Below are positions 30,886 to 41,972 of a DNA stretch of 64,000 nucleotides, piece by piece. The DNA is from Astrocystis sublimbata (lineage: Eukaryota; Ascomycota; Sordariomycetes; Xylariales; Xylariaceae). Numbering within the stretch: the first letter of the stretch is position 1; the number at the start of each line of letters is the position of its first letter. The notes below the pieces were generated by a model, which was not told the origin of the DNA, made no database searches, and worked only from the letters and a program-made list of their open reading frames with translations. Location of the stretch: NCBI GenBank assembly GCA_022453515.1, contig JAJNNY010000052.1, positions 186,001 to 250,000 on the forward strand, given 5' to 3'. The position numbers and the translations under genes are program-made.

Positions 30886-31530
30886 ATGTCGCGCCCCGAG
30901 CCAGAGCAGTTCCACCAGACATCGCGCGCGAAGACGGTAGCGGCCGGCAACGAGGAGGCCTCGACCACCATCAACCTCGGCGAGTTCCAGGAGGTCGATA
31001 CCCTGACCTTGTCCGAGGCCGCGCTCGTCATCAATGCGCTCGTCTCGAAGCGGCGGAATGACCACAAGAATGTCAATGAGACCGAGTACGCATCCTGCTA
31101 GGCTCTGGGGGGCCCTGTGCGTTCCTGGTGTTGATCTGTCTGGCTAATCTGCGCTTTTCCGCGGGAACAACAGGATGTTGTCCAAGACGATCGACTATCT
31201 AGATGCCTTTTCTCGCTTCAAGAAGAAGGAGAACGTCGAGGCTGTCGAGCGACTGTTGAGCTCGCATAAGGAATTCCACAAGTTCGAGCGCGCTCAGCTC
31301 GGTACGTTTGCTCTCCTCCTCTTTGACATGGCCTCACGGCAATCCGCAATCCCTGCTTCGCCACCTCAGAGCTGCAGACATGCTCACAGTCTATCCTGTA
31401 ATCAATAGGCTCGTTGTGCTGCGAAACGGCCGAGGAGGCCAAGACGCTGATCCCCTCGCTCACCGACAAGATAAACGACGAGGACCTGCAAGAGCTGCTC
31501 GATGAGGTGAACAAGCTGATGCCGAACTGA
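30886..31530 (+). CDS. rpb4: RNA polymerase II subunit RPB4
   Basis: Three exons, join(30886..31085,31174..31301,31409..31530), give 149 residues. RPB4 pairs with RPB7 as the stalk of RNA polymerase II, acting in initiation and in coupling transcription to mRNA export and decay. Visible family features are NLGEFQEVDTLTLSEAALVIN near 30-50, then MLSKTIDYLDAFSRFKKKE, and the HRDC-like end with LCCETAEEAKTLIPSL and NKLMPN. Introns of 88 and 107 nt (gtacgc and gtacgt donors) restore these runs. Length is typical of fungal RPB4 without the long yeast insert. Confidence 0.93.
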
Positions 31531-32783
31531 GCGCTTCTCATGCGCCGCGCTGCGCTGCTGATGTATGTATGATCATGCTCTCTATGGTCATAAATTATCT
31601 CGGCAAAACAAAGTAAAAACATACCAACCAAACAACCATTCGACCGTCCCTGCGAAATTCGCTTCGTACAAGCGGTGAAGCACTATCAATTCTCAACCAA
31701 TTGCTTGCCCAGCTCCTTCTAAAACGATAGACTACGGGTGCTATTTCTCTCCCGCCCTGCCCGGCGTTTTTTTTTGCATTTTCAGATTGCTTGCTTGCTT
31801 GGTCGCATAAGAAAGACTGATGCGCAAGAAATGGGGACACAGGCAGAGATTCCCCTTCCCTTCTCACGGTACTTGCATGAACGGCGTTGGGTACAAGTTT
31901 TGCTCCAGCTAGCTACTTGACTGGCTGGTGGAGAAGAAAAAAGAAAATTGCTTTGGTGGAAAGACTGTCTTAAACCTTTTAACTTTCTTTGCTTATTTTG
32001 CCCCTTTCCGCTGTACTTTGATTATATCTGTATACCCTACTTTACTACTTTTTAAAAAGGCAAAAAGGGCTGGTCAGACTGAGCGCAAGAGGGAAAGCGA
32101 CGACACAGAGGTCGAGTGCGGAAAGCTCGTTATGCAGACGATGAAAGGAAGGAAGACTGACTCAACACGCGGGCTGCGAGAAGAAGGGCCAGATTATCAT
32201 AGAGGGAAAGTAAAATAACAGATCTCTATGGTATCAACCAGGTTGCCGGGGCACTTATTGGTCCTAATTACCTACATACACATCCTCCACTCTCAACGTG
32301 AAGAAATTTCTAGGATCGAGCCGAACGCAGGTTTGTCTATACTTTACAGTGCTTTACATCTTTCTGGACGTTCCTCGCTTTGAGGTTGTCTTCCCTCTCA
32401 TACTGCAGTGACCGTCTCTCTCTCTCCATCCCTGGTTTGTGTCATTGTCCTCTTTCCTGCCTCTGGTCTTTGGGAGAGATGTAAATCATTCCAGTCAGCC
32501 CAATTTACTTTTCCCTTCCCCTTTCTCCTTTTTTGCGCCCTTGGATGAGTGAAACGATAACGACGACAACGACGAACCAGATGGAATGAGAAGACGCATT
32601 CAGCCAGCCAGCCACTCAAATGAGCTGAGCATGCCGCCTCAACCCTTCCGTCCCTTCCGCCCCTCTCCCTTATTACCTTGGCTTGTGGCTTCTTCCCCTT
32701 TCAAAACACTCTGCACTCCTCTCCCTTCCCTTCTTTCTTTCTTCCCTTCTCCCTCCCTGTCTCCGACTCCTCGGTCAACTCAC
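31531..32783. other. Convergent intergenic region
   Basis: About 1.25 kb between the ends of rpb4 and the cell-surface protein gene. It is rich in C/T on the plus strand from about 32380 to 32780, close to the stop codon of the latter. Short frames look random. Confidence 0.5.
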
Positions 32784-34532
32784 TCACGGCCCATGCGCCC
32801 AGCTATTCGCGTACGTGTTATTCTCCTTCTCGTCCTCGGTGGCGTTCAGCGTAGCTCTAGGCGACATATCACTCACCTCCTCGACTCCCGATTCTTGGCC
32901 GTGGGAGTGGGAGTGGGGGTCAGCCGGAGTCAAAGGAGAGGGTAAACTGCTACCGGTACCGTCATCATTATTACCGCGGCTAAAAACCCGACCCCAACCC
33001 TGTGCCTGAGACTGGGACTGAGACTGGGAAGACGGAGAACGCGCCCCCGCCCAACCCGGCGTCAGCGGCGACGGATGCGGCTGCGGGTGCGTGGGCGGAA
33101 CCACGCGCTGCGAGTAATGCTGGCGCGTGTTCGGGTCGTACGCGAGCCGGATATTCGGGTTCAGCGGCCGCATCGACGGCAGGGTGCCGAGGTCGCCCAG
33201 CCTGGCCGAGCGCGAGTCGAGCTCCGCCGTAAAGTCGGGGCTCGGCGGCGAGTGCAGCGGTAGGGGTTGCGGGAGGCGTATGCCTCCTTGGTATTGAAAG
33301 CGCTGCTGCCGTTGCTGGTGCTGTTGCTGGTGCTGTTGCTGGTGCTGTTGCTGGTGCTGCTGCTGTTGCTGGTGCTGCTGCTGTCGGGTGTCGAGTTCTG
33401 CGGCCATGGTGCTGGGAGTGGGGCTGGGAGTGGCGGCAAGGGGCCAGCTCTCGTTCGGGTTCTGGGTGCTGGGGCTTTGAGGCGCTTCGGTTGGCGCGAG
33501 CTCGGAGATCGAGGCTTGTTCTGAGGCGGGGGCTGGGGCTTGGATTTGCTTGATGTCGTGGGGTGTGTTGGGGTATGTCTTGCTGGTCTTGTTGTTGTTG
33601 CCGGCGGTACACTGGCTTGGATCATGAGGTTGAGCGCCGCTATCATTGCCACCACCTCCAGCTTCAGGGGGGAATTGCGTGGTGCCAAGGGCGGTTCCAG
33701 TCAGGGAATGACGTGGGTCAGCACCGGACTTTTCGTTCGGGTTGTTCGAGCCAAAACCGTGATGCGAGTGGCTGGGGAGAGGACTGTCGCCGCGAAGCGA
33801 GGACATGCGCTTCGATAGACGACGGCGCCAGACGAGCCAGATGAGTAGCGCGAGCAGTGCTACTCCGCCTACGACGCCGCCGACGGTGGCGCCTGTGACA
33901 GTGGACTTGTCTGAGGAGGCGGCGGCAGGTGTGGTGTCATTGTTGCCACCGTCACTTCCGTCGGAGGTCGGTGCTGGGAGCGCTGTCTCTGTTGTGGCGC
34001 TGGCACTGTCGGTCGGGGTACTCGTGATAGTGGTGCTGCTGTCTGTGGGAAGACAAGAACATGTTAGCTGTTGGATCCCGTTGGTGATTTTTATTATTAT
34101 TCGTTTACTACGGGGACGTTACGGAGAGGAAACGGGCACGTCAAGGCATGAAGGGAAGCAATGTGAGCGACGAAAATGCCTACCTGTTATGATGATGAAA
34201 GTGCTGCCCACTGTTAACGAGGTGGTCGGTGTGGTCTCATCATCGGATGTAGATGTCGTCTTGCTGCTCGTCGTCGAGTGCGACGTTGACGTTGTAGTGG
34301 AAGTATGGCTCGTCGTGCTGGTAGTAGTGCTTCTATCTCCATCACTACTGCCACCATGATGTCCGTGGGCGAACTCAGCGACGTTGCAAGCGTCGCTACC
34401 ATAGGTGGTATAGGAACACGGATCCACGTCGCAACAGTTTGCGTAATCGCCGCATTTATAGTAACTCTTACCGCTAGGGCATTGAATCGCTGGGTCGTCC
34501 CCGGACCGAGGGGAAAGAGAAGGTTGTGTCAT
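32784..34532 (-). CDS. Single-pass cell-surface protein with N-terminal cysteine cluster and polyQ/H tail
   Basis: Two exons, complement(join(32784..34042,34184..34532)), give 535 residues. The N-terminus has no signal peptide. It begins with a cysteine cluster (Cys18, 27, 33, 34, 39 and 49) in the pattern CPxGxxYYxC...CCxxxPC, followed by about 110 residues of Ser/Thr, probably O-glycosylated. One membrane segment lies at about 167-188 (glycine-rich, ending LLIWLVW), with a basic stop RRRLSKR. The cytosolic tail of about 340 residues is Pro/Ser/Gln-rich with a polyGln/His tract at about 336-365. Layout recalls fungal wall-stress sensors (MID2/WSC) but the cysteine pattern differs. Similar proteins without signal peptides occur in Pezizomycotina and may use the membrane segment as a reverse signal anchor. 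Function not known. The 141-nt intron is inferred from frame and a good acceptor; exon 1 could have an unseen upstream part. Confidence 0.7.
33299..33390. repeat. Coding CAG/CAC-type microsatellite
   Basis: Tandem GCTGTTGCTGGT units on the plus strand. On the coding minus strand they give Gln-Gln-Gln-His repeats in the cytosolic tail of the cell-surface protein. Likely length-variable between strains. Confidence 0.8.
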
Positions 34533-36135
34533 TCTGATTCCATTCGCGTGGTTGCTCTCACGGTATGAGATGTGACAGACACGACCAGACCCTTTGCTCT
34601 AATACCTGAGAGTGTTGGGGTGGGCAATCTCGCAGGTGACAACACCGCCAGGAAATGGGAAAGCAGGGTGGACAGAGGAGGAAACTGAATTCAGGGTTGA
34701 TTGCTGGGTTGATTGCTGGGCTCGCTAAGGTTTGCGATGTGTGTTTGTACCCTCGGTGAACGGATGGTTGGGCTCATCCAAGGCTTCCGGGGAGCAGGAG
34801 TTGACATAACAACGCTACTGTTGGACCATGCCACTGATATCAGAGCGTCATCAGCTCCCAGAATGGGATGGCAATGATGTTGTGTTATGAACCCGTCCTC
34901 TCTGCTGGTAAAGTAGAGAGATTGGTAACGGTTGTACAGCCAGAGTGCAGTAGGAAGAGTTGGGCGCGCGGGTGGCAGATGAAATAGCCCTACTACGGGC
35001 AATAAAATGTTCAGCATTCAATCGTCACTGACTGCTTTCAATTTCCAGAATTCTAAAATCGCACGAACAGAAATGCAGTGAATATCTCGGCTATTGCTAG
35101 ATATCCATTGCTAATCGAGGCACCTAGACATCTATGACAGGTCTCAACGCTCCTGTTTCGGGGGCATTCACTCAAAGGTTATATACCATACTCGGTATAA
35201 TCATGGCCGAACTGTGACATAACCAATATGAGAATACGTCGATTATTGGAAGGCAGAAATTGCACGAACCTAGATTGCCTCGGCAAAGACAGGAAGTAAC
35301 ACAGCCCATCCCGTCGTGCAATTCTTCTTGACCTGTCTTCCTCGCCTGCATAGCCGTCTCTCCCAAGAGCTCATGTCGTTTACCCTACGCTCCTGCCTCC
35401 GTACCTGAGTAGATAATTGCTCTATGCACCTACGTTAATGGTGTTTGCACATGAAATGGATCTAAGACCGGCAGACTGCCGCCAGCTTTACCTGCCTACC
35501 TAGGTACTATACAATCATAGGGGAGAACTGCGTAATAACCTTCCTTGGAACCTTCAAATGGATGATTGGTCCCACTTGAGTTATGCAAGATGTCAAACCG
35601 GGCATAACATTGTGGCACAACAGGCACCTTTTTAATATCAAAAGTCTCACCTTCACCGATACGAGACCTGGCTCCTGTTACACAATTTCAACGAACCTGT
35701 TTGCTGAGGTGTCTCAGCTTTCTAAGCGTTGCCAAGATCAAGTCACTACATAAGCTTATCAAAGAGCCCGTCTACTTACTGTTTCAAGAAGCGATACCAA
35801 AATCAACATGTGACAGCTGGGTTTTTTTTTTTTGTGAATCGCCGTAGTCCCGCGCAAGCGACGTATTTGCTACCATACAAGCGGCAGATTGCAGACAGAT
35901 TGCGTGTAACCGAGAACAGTCTTCTGGCATAAAACATGTGGCATACACTACTACGCACGTACACCTATGTATAGAGTGTACCCATTTGGTGAGCTATTCG
36001 ACCAAATGGTGGTGGATGGATCATCACTTTGTTGAAGCAACTACCAGCATCTTTCGAGCAATTTATGTAAAAATGAACATTTGCTTCCGCTTTTTCTATG
36101 TCGGAAATCGTAATTGCCTCTATCCAAACCCATCA
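34533..36135. other. Intergenic region between two minus-strand genes
   Basis: Promoter and leader of the cell-surface gene on the left and the 3' flank of puf6 on the right. It has a TACCTAGGTA palindrome at 35497-35506, a 12-base T-run at 35822-35833 and a tandem of GGTTGATTGCT near 34694-34718. No gene recognised. Confidence 0.5.
35497..35506. repeat. TACCTAGGTA palindrome, copy 5
   Basis: Exact copy, 965 bp upstream of the cell-surface gene start and preceded by CTGCC half-like units. Confidence 0.7.
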
Positions 36136-38341
36136 TTAAGCTAATTTCTCGAGTAATAACTTGGAGCCCGTGTTGCCCACAGGCCTCTCCTTGGGCGCCG
36201 CTTTCTTGCCCTTCTTCGCCCCCTTCTTCCCTGTCTCCTCTGCTTCGCCATTCGGCTTAGCAGCCGCGGCTTCGCGCGCAGCCTTCTGCTCCGGCGTCTC
36301 TTCGGTCGCGGCCTTCTCCAGCTGCTTCTTGTGTTTCTTCAGGGTCTTGCGTAGCTCGCCTGCTTGGGAGAAATCATCCGCCTCGAGCAGGTTGAGCACT
36401 ACGAAAGAACTAGGGCCGGTGGCCCATGCCATTGTGTGCTCCTCGATGACCGGGTACAACACGTTGGCAAAGCCAAGTGGTGGGTCGCACGGTATCACCT
36501 TGCGAGACGCTCTGTCAAAGTGACCACCGGATATCAGAGTCTTGTACATGCGACCGCTATGAGGATATTTGGAGATGTGAGGTAGTGCAGGGACTTCGGC
36601 CACGGCTTCACTTTCTTCCTCGGTCTTCTCAGGCTCTGCGTTGGGGTCGCCGCCAGCCGTGGATGCCACAGCTTGGAGGGCTGCGGACTTGTCTCCGGTG
36701 CAAGTAATGAGGGCTTCTGTCACCAACTGACACCCAAACGAGGTGGCTACCAGGTCATCCGGTGCCGAGGCTATAGCGGCTAGCAACGGCGGCGAGAGTG
36801 CTGCCACTAATTCTTTCCGTCGAACCTCCGGGTCTTTTTTGCTCGTCGTCTTTCGAATCTCCCAGATTTGCTCCAGTAATTGTAGGTCGCCTGAACGACT
36901 CCCGTCAAACAGTGCTTTACTCGCGCCTTCCAGTAGATACCGTACGGTTAATCTCGCGTTGGGGTCGTTCGCTAGACCAACAATATTCGACCCGTCTTCT
37001 TGATCCGACTTGCCGAGTAGCTCGCTGATAATGGATTTTGATGTTAGAACGGTGTCGTCAATGGTATCAAAGGCCGTTAGTATGATGAGGTGGCCATGGG
37101 CATCAGTCGACATGAGTCGGAACGTGTCCTTGTATGTCCTCAAGATCTGCTTTCGATCCTTAGCTGTGCCGTTGGCCAGAAGTAAGCATACAAGACGAGC
37201 GCCGTGTTTGGTGAAAGCCATGTTCTTGAGCAGATCACCGTTCTCGTCCTCCTTGATCATCTCAACGTATTCTTTGGCTTCCTCGGAGCCCGCTGTGACG
37301 TTCGTATAGTATTGGTACATGGCGTCATGGAGCATGGTGAAGCCAGTCATCTTCTTTTGTATCAGTTGGTTGGTCAGGTCGAGTAGGTACTTCATGATGA
37401 AAGGTCGTTTTCCCGGCTCGTTCTTGAGGATCTCGGAGAGGTCGGCCGTGGGCGCAGCCTCTCCCTCTCCGGTGCCATGGAAGAGGAAGGTGTCCGGCCC
37501 ATACCACTCACGGAGCAGGATGGCCTTCTGTTCTGGAGAAGCGACACCTCGGTAGATATCGTCGAGGATCCACGAGGCCTCGGCGTGGTTGATCATCTTT
37601 CGCACGCGGCCATAGAATTCGGGGACGATGATATCGCGGACCTCGCTGTCGCCTTCCACTATGAGCTTGCCTATCAAGAACTTGGCGTATCTGCTCTCGG
37701 CGAGGAGGGCGTAGGTTCCCTTGAGTTCCCTTGCGATCATCTTCCGACGCTCGGGGGTGGAGTATTTGATGGCTGTCTGGACGACGCGGACGGCATCGTG
37801 CTTGAGGACGAAATCCTTCATGCGGCCGGTGGTGATGGCAAAAAGCTCTTCGACGAGCTTGTCACGCTCCTCCTTGGGCACATGGGACTTGCGGCGTAGT
37901 CGCTCCCATAGCTTCTTGGCTTTGGTCAGTTCGTCGGCTAGAGGCTTGCCCGCCTTACGTTCTTTCTCGAGCTGCTTCTGCTTCTGATGTGACTCCCTCG
38001 ACGTTTGACCTGGGCAAGCGAAGTTAGTCCAGCCATTATAGCAAGCGCTCGGTGGCTAGATAGATAGCAAACACACCTCCTCGATCAAATGCCTTTCCGT
38101 CCTCGTCTTTGGAATCACCCGGCGCATCACCGTTCTTTTGCGACTTTGTTCCGGCTAGTGGAGCGCCACCCTCTTCTTCATTTTCGGAGAGGTCACCGAA
38201 GTCATCGTCGTCGCTAACACTGTCGGCTTCGTCTGCGGGAGGTGGCGGAGGGCGCTTCTCGAATTTGGGCTTCTTGGTGTTGGCGTCTTTGCTGCGACTG
38301 GGGAGCTTCCGTTTTGTTCCCACGTCGCCTTTGGGTGCCAT
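36136..38341 (-). CDS. puf6: Pumilio-family ribosome biogenesis protein PUF6
   Basis: Two exons, complement(join(36136..38009,38077..38341)), give 712 residues. PUF6 is a nucleolar RNA-binding protein needed for 60S subunit assembly; in yeast it also represses ASH1 mRNA. The first exon is Lys- and acid-rich (nuclear signal KRKLPSRSK, then PPPPP and SDDDDFGD). The second opens with a basic coiled region (KQKQLEKERKAGKPLADELTKAKKLW), followed by PUM-type repeats from about residue 150 to 450 (KHDAVRVVQTAIKY, SRYAKFLIGKL, TKHGARLVCLLL). The CPL domain follows in the second half, and the end is Lys/Ala-rich. The 67-nt intron has a CTAAC branch and cag acceptor. It shares a 472-bp divergent promoter with the GIR2-like gene, another translation-related factor. 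Confidence 0.92.
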
Positions 38342-38813
38342 GTTTGCTGTATTTTGGCTGATTGGGATTGAGACGCTCAAATAACGTTCAGTTTGAACCG
38401 GACCTTTTGCGCTCACTGTCGAGTCAACGGGCGTACCTGAACTATGTACCTGGACTGGCTGCAGGTACTTCAGATCGCATAGAGCTGGAAATTTCCCAGG
38501 GTAGACTGGCAGAATAAAAAAAATATGGGCTCGAAAGCCGGGCGGTGAGGTCGCTAGTCGTTCCCTTCGCGGCGCTACTGGCTGCTACCCCACTATCGAT
38601 AACGCCGATAGGTAGAGCTACAGCGGAGGGGGGGCCTAAAAGCTCGGGAGGCGCCCCGCGTCAGCTCCTCTTCGGAGAGAAGCACGCCGGAGCGCTGTGT
38701 TCAAGACTCCAACTTCAAATGCGATTATGACTTAGATCAAGGTACCTACATTCGACACCCTCCACCGTCACGCCGTTGCGCAGTCGTTTCAGTCCCCACA
38801 CAACTTTGCCATC
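38342..38813. promoter_or_regulatory. Divergent promoter region, puf6 / gir2
   Basis: Short shared upstream region with an imperfect inverted repeat around CTATCG...CGATAG (38595-38613). A 61-codon frame within it has no support. Confidence 0.45.
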
Positions 38814-39617
38814 ATGGGTAGAGAAGAGCAGATAGAAGAGCGCGAAGTTCTAGACTCTATATTTCCCGAAGAAATAACAGGTTCGACCACCCTACCTTAG
38901 GAATTCTAAGACAAAGCCATGGTCATAGCCATTGCTCGTACCTAGTATAGTGGTATTGACGAACGCCACGCTGGCTGCGACACAGACATCTCAGACACAG
39001 AGTACCGCATCGCCGTCAAGCTCGATCCGGCCGAATACGATACCCCTGAAGGAGAGGAATCCGAGCCGCCCACCATCATCCTGCACGTGCGCTACCCCGA
39101 CGCCTACCCCGACGAGGCCCCCATATTAGACCTCTCGCCGCCCGCCAACGCGCCGCCGCACCCGCGTTTCTCCGTTTCCGCCGACAAGGATGCGCTCCTC
39201 AAGGGGCTGGACGCCACCATCGAGGAGAACCTCGGCATGGCCATGGTGTTCACGCTCGTCACCACGCTGACCGAGCTGGCCGAGCAGCTGATGACGGACC
39301 GCAAGGACGCCGTCAACCGCGTGCGCGAGGAGGCCGCGCTGGCTGCCGAGCGCGAGGAGAATAAGAAGTTCCACGGCACCCCCGTCACTCCCGAGACCTT
39401 CCTCAAGTGGCGCGACGACTTCCGCCGCGAGATGGAGGAGAACCGCCAGCGCGAGGAGGAGGAGCGCCTCGCCGAGCTCAAGAAAGCTAGGGTCAAGGAG
39501 GCCACTAGGCTTACGGGGAGGCAGCTCTGGGAGCGCGGTCTCGCCGGCAAGGGCGACGAGGAAGAGCTCGACGAACCGCCCACGGAGCAAGTCGAGAAGC
39601 TCAAGGTCGCGGCATAA
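38814..39617 (+). CDS. gir2: RWD-domain protein, GIR2/RWDD1 (DFRP2) type
   Basis: Two exons, join(38814..38880,38986..39617), give 232 residues. GIR2 binds the GTPase RBG2 (DRG family) and the activator GCN1, and so touches translation and the GCN2 stress response. The RWD domain runs from residue 4 to about 120: EEREVLDSIFPEEIT, the YRIAVKL strand, a YPDAYPDEAP motif and LSPPANAP. A charged helical DFRP-type part follows (KFHGTPVTPETFLKWRDDF, then Glu/Arg-rich, then TRLTGRQLWERGL). The 105-nt intron has an unusual donor (gttcga) but joins EEIT to DISDTEYRIAV exactly as in relatives. A different nearby donor cannot be excluded. Gene symbol by family similarity. Confidence 0.85.
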
Positions 39618-39956
39618 GAAGGGAGAGAGAAACATGGCGCAGCAACAGAAACTGCTCCTGTCAACAGACATTATCATGAGAGAAGTTCCCCGCGAAATCA
39701 TTATTACTCGCATTTGCACGGAGTTCTGGCGCAAGAGAGACTTTTGAAAAAAGACCATTATATTGTAAATGAGCTTGCAGGTTGGAAGACGTCTAAATTT
39801 ACCTTTCACGCATCATGCAGGGGAAACTTGCCCCTTTTGGACTCCAGACGCCAGTGTTCTCTACCAGAATGATCAAACCCGCATGTGGTCGTGGTATCTC
39901 CCTATCAAACTTTCAATCGTACTCTCCGTCATCCTGAGACCAACAGTCAGGATGCT
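39618..39956. other. Convergent intergenic region, gir2 / acl4
   Basis: 3' flanks of the two genes; nothing notable seen. Confidence 0.5.
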
Positions 39957-41129
39957 CTATTCTTGCATCTCTTCGTCGCTCTCGTCCTCCCACCCAGATC
40001 CATCTTCATCGTCATCCTCCATTCCAACCGGCGCCTCCCCGAGCTCTTTCGCAATCGCAGCAAGCAGCTCGCCGGCATGCTCCCCTAACCTGTCGTCTTC
40101 GTAGTCTTGTAGTTTGTAAAGGTGAAGACATTGGTTTAGCCATACTCGGCTTGATATCCACGACGCCTTGTAGTCCTCTTCGGCTTTGTTTTCTTTCTGC
40201 TTTTCACCAGTGACGAAGAGGCTCCAGCCGCCCAAGTACCACACTTCCACACTTTCGTCATCCTCACCAACCAGTCTCTCGAGTACCTCTATGGCCTCTT
40301 GGTCCATCCCGACCTCCATGAGTAACCTCGAAAGTCCGACTCGGCTGGGGAAGTGGGGCACGGAGGGGTCTTCAGGCGGCAGATCCTTCCACAGCTCGAG
40401 ACTCCGGTTGAGCGCCGCCTTCGCTTCGTCCATGCGTGACTGGGAGATACGGACGTTGGCCAGGGTCTGCCACGTCTCGGCGAAGTCGGGCGCGACCATG
40501 GTGGCTTCGGTCGTGAGGGACTCGCAGCGCTGTTCGCAGTCCTCCTCCCACGACAGATCGGTCATGTACACCTCGGCAACCGAGCAGAGGGTCATAGCCA
40601 GCTTCTTCCGTAGCTCCTCCAGCACACTACTTTGTTCATCGCTCTGCTTGCCCTTCCCGTTCCCGCTCGCGCTCTCGAGGGTCTGGATCTGCGCGCGCAG
40701 AGCCGCGGCGCCCTTCTCGAACCAGCCCACGCTGTCCTGGCCGCCCTCCTCGCTCAGCTGCGCCAGCGTCAGGAACTTCTCGGGCCCACCACCTATGCTC
40801 TCGTCCTTGGCACCATCCTCGTCAATGGCGACGGCGCGCAGCAGGTAGGCGCGGGCGGCGTCGAAGTCGCCGAGCTCGAGGTTGATCTGGCCGAGGAAGT
40901 TGAGGGCGCAGAGGGCGTCGTCGTTGGCGGGCGATGAGCCCTCGAGGGCCTTCTCGGCGAGGGTGGCGGCGTCCTGGACGTTGCCGGCCTGCAGCTGCAG
41001 CTCGGCGGCCCGGACGAGGACCTGCGGCGACGGTGGCTTCTCGTTGGCGCCGCTCGCGCCGGCGTCGCGCGAAGTGGCGCCTTTGCCCGACTTCTTGGCT
41101 TTCTTCTTGTCTGGACGCCGCGGGGCCAT
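39957..41129 (-). CDS. acl4: TPR chaperone of ribosomal protein L4 (ACL4)
   Basis: A single exon gives 390 residues. ACL4 binds newly made ribosomal protein Rpl4 (uL4) co-translationally and carries it to the nucleolus. A basic N-terminus (PRRPDKKKAKKSGKG) precedes tetratricopeptide repeats from about 35 to 330: VLVRAAELQLQAGNVQDAATLAEKAL, ALNFLGQINLELGDFDAARAYLLRAV, AETWQTLANVRISQSRMDEAKAALNRSL and VGLSRLLMEVGMDQEAIEVLERLV. The end is strongly acidic (MEDDDEDGSGWEDESDEE), typical for this chaperone. The first ATG of the frame fits the family start. Together with puf6 and gir2 it forms a stretch of ribosome-related genes; this may be chance. Divergent from the SprT-like gene at 41973. Confidence 0.9.
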   Translation of the reverse strand: MAPRRPDKKKAKKSGKGATSRDAGASGANEKPPSPQVLVRAAELQLQAGNVQDAATLAEKALEGSSPANDDALCALNFLGQINLELGDFDAARAYLLRAVAIDEDGAKDESIGGGPEKFLTLAQLSEEGGQDSVGWFEKGAAALRAQIQTLESASGNGKGKQSDEQSSVLEELRKKLAMTLCSVAEVYMTDLSWEEDCEQRCESLTTEATMVAPDFAETWQTLANVRISQSRMDEAKAALNRSLELWKDLPPEDPSVPHFPSRVGLSRLLMEVGMDQEAIEVLERLVGEDDESVEVWYLGGWSLFVTGEKQKENKAEEDYKASWISSRVWLNQCLHLYKLQDYEDDRLGEHAGELLAAIAKELGEAPVGMEDDDEDGSGWEDESDEEMQE

Positions 41130-41972
41130 GGCAATGTGAGACTCCCTTGGTCGAATGGATCGGGTTGAAATCGCAATGTTGCTGCCCTTGGAGGTGGATT
41201 TGGCCGCTGGAGGGCAGAAAAAGTATTATCGATAAGGTTACAGTACTAGGTACTGGCTCAACAAGGGTCGTTAAGATGGTGGGGTAGGCCTTTCTGGGGC
41301 GGTCGTGGCGGGGAGTTGCGGTGACGACATAAGTCTGCATCTTGAATTGCACTTTATCACATCACATCTCAAAATTGGCGCCTTGGAGAAATCACAGAAT
41401 GGGTAATTTACCAATATGTGGCCAAAGCCTGGACATCCGACATCCCGAAGCTCTCAATTGTGTCGCCTTAGACGCCGGGTTACTTGCACGATCAGCCTCC
41501 AACAATGCTCACCACAATCGTGAGATACTGTAGGTACATCTGCGCATCACCATGCAATCAGCAATGTTGGATATTAACCCGTATGAAGGTATATAGCTAA
41601 ACTGCAAATTTAATCAAACAAAGGCGTTGGTGTTGAACCGAGTCAGTGTCTTTGTCTCTACAGCCAGCAACCAATAGCGAAACAAAGTCTTTACCGAAGC
41701 ACCGTGACGAAGTAAACACAGTTTTAGAACGAAAATAATGAAACAACATAAGTATAGCTTGAAGAATATAATGTATAGTCGCCTAGACCTCGAGTAACAA
41801 AAATTTCGAGAGCCTTTTGTGACTTTTATCAACCATAAATGCACGCGCACACACAACACAACGACGATTCTTTGCTCAATCCAATTGTCCGCGGAAAACA
41901 ACTAACCAACTGCCTTTTGGAATCTACCGAAGACATCGCAATTGTAGCCATTGCTCCTAGGTAGGATTCACA
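41130..41972. promoter_or_regulatory. Divergent intergenic region, acl4 / SprT-like gene 1
   Basis: The left third is moderately GC-rich, while the right part from 41590 is clearly A+T-rich and continues as such into the SprT-like gene. CCTAGGTAGG lies at 41956-41965, only 8 bp before the ATG. Confidence 0.5.

Noticed and set aside
36136..41129. Ribosome-biogenesis gene cluster (puf6, gir2, acl4)
   Set aside because: Related roles, but such adjacency is common by chance among housekeeping genes and no shared promoter motif was seen.
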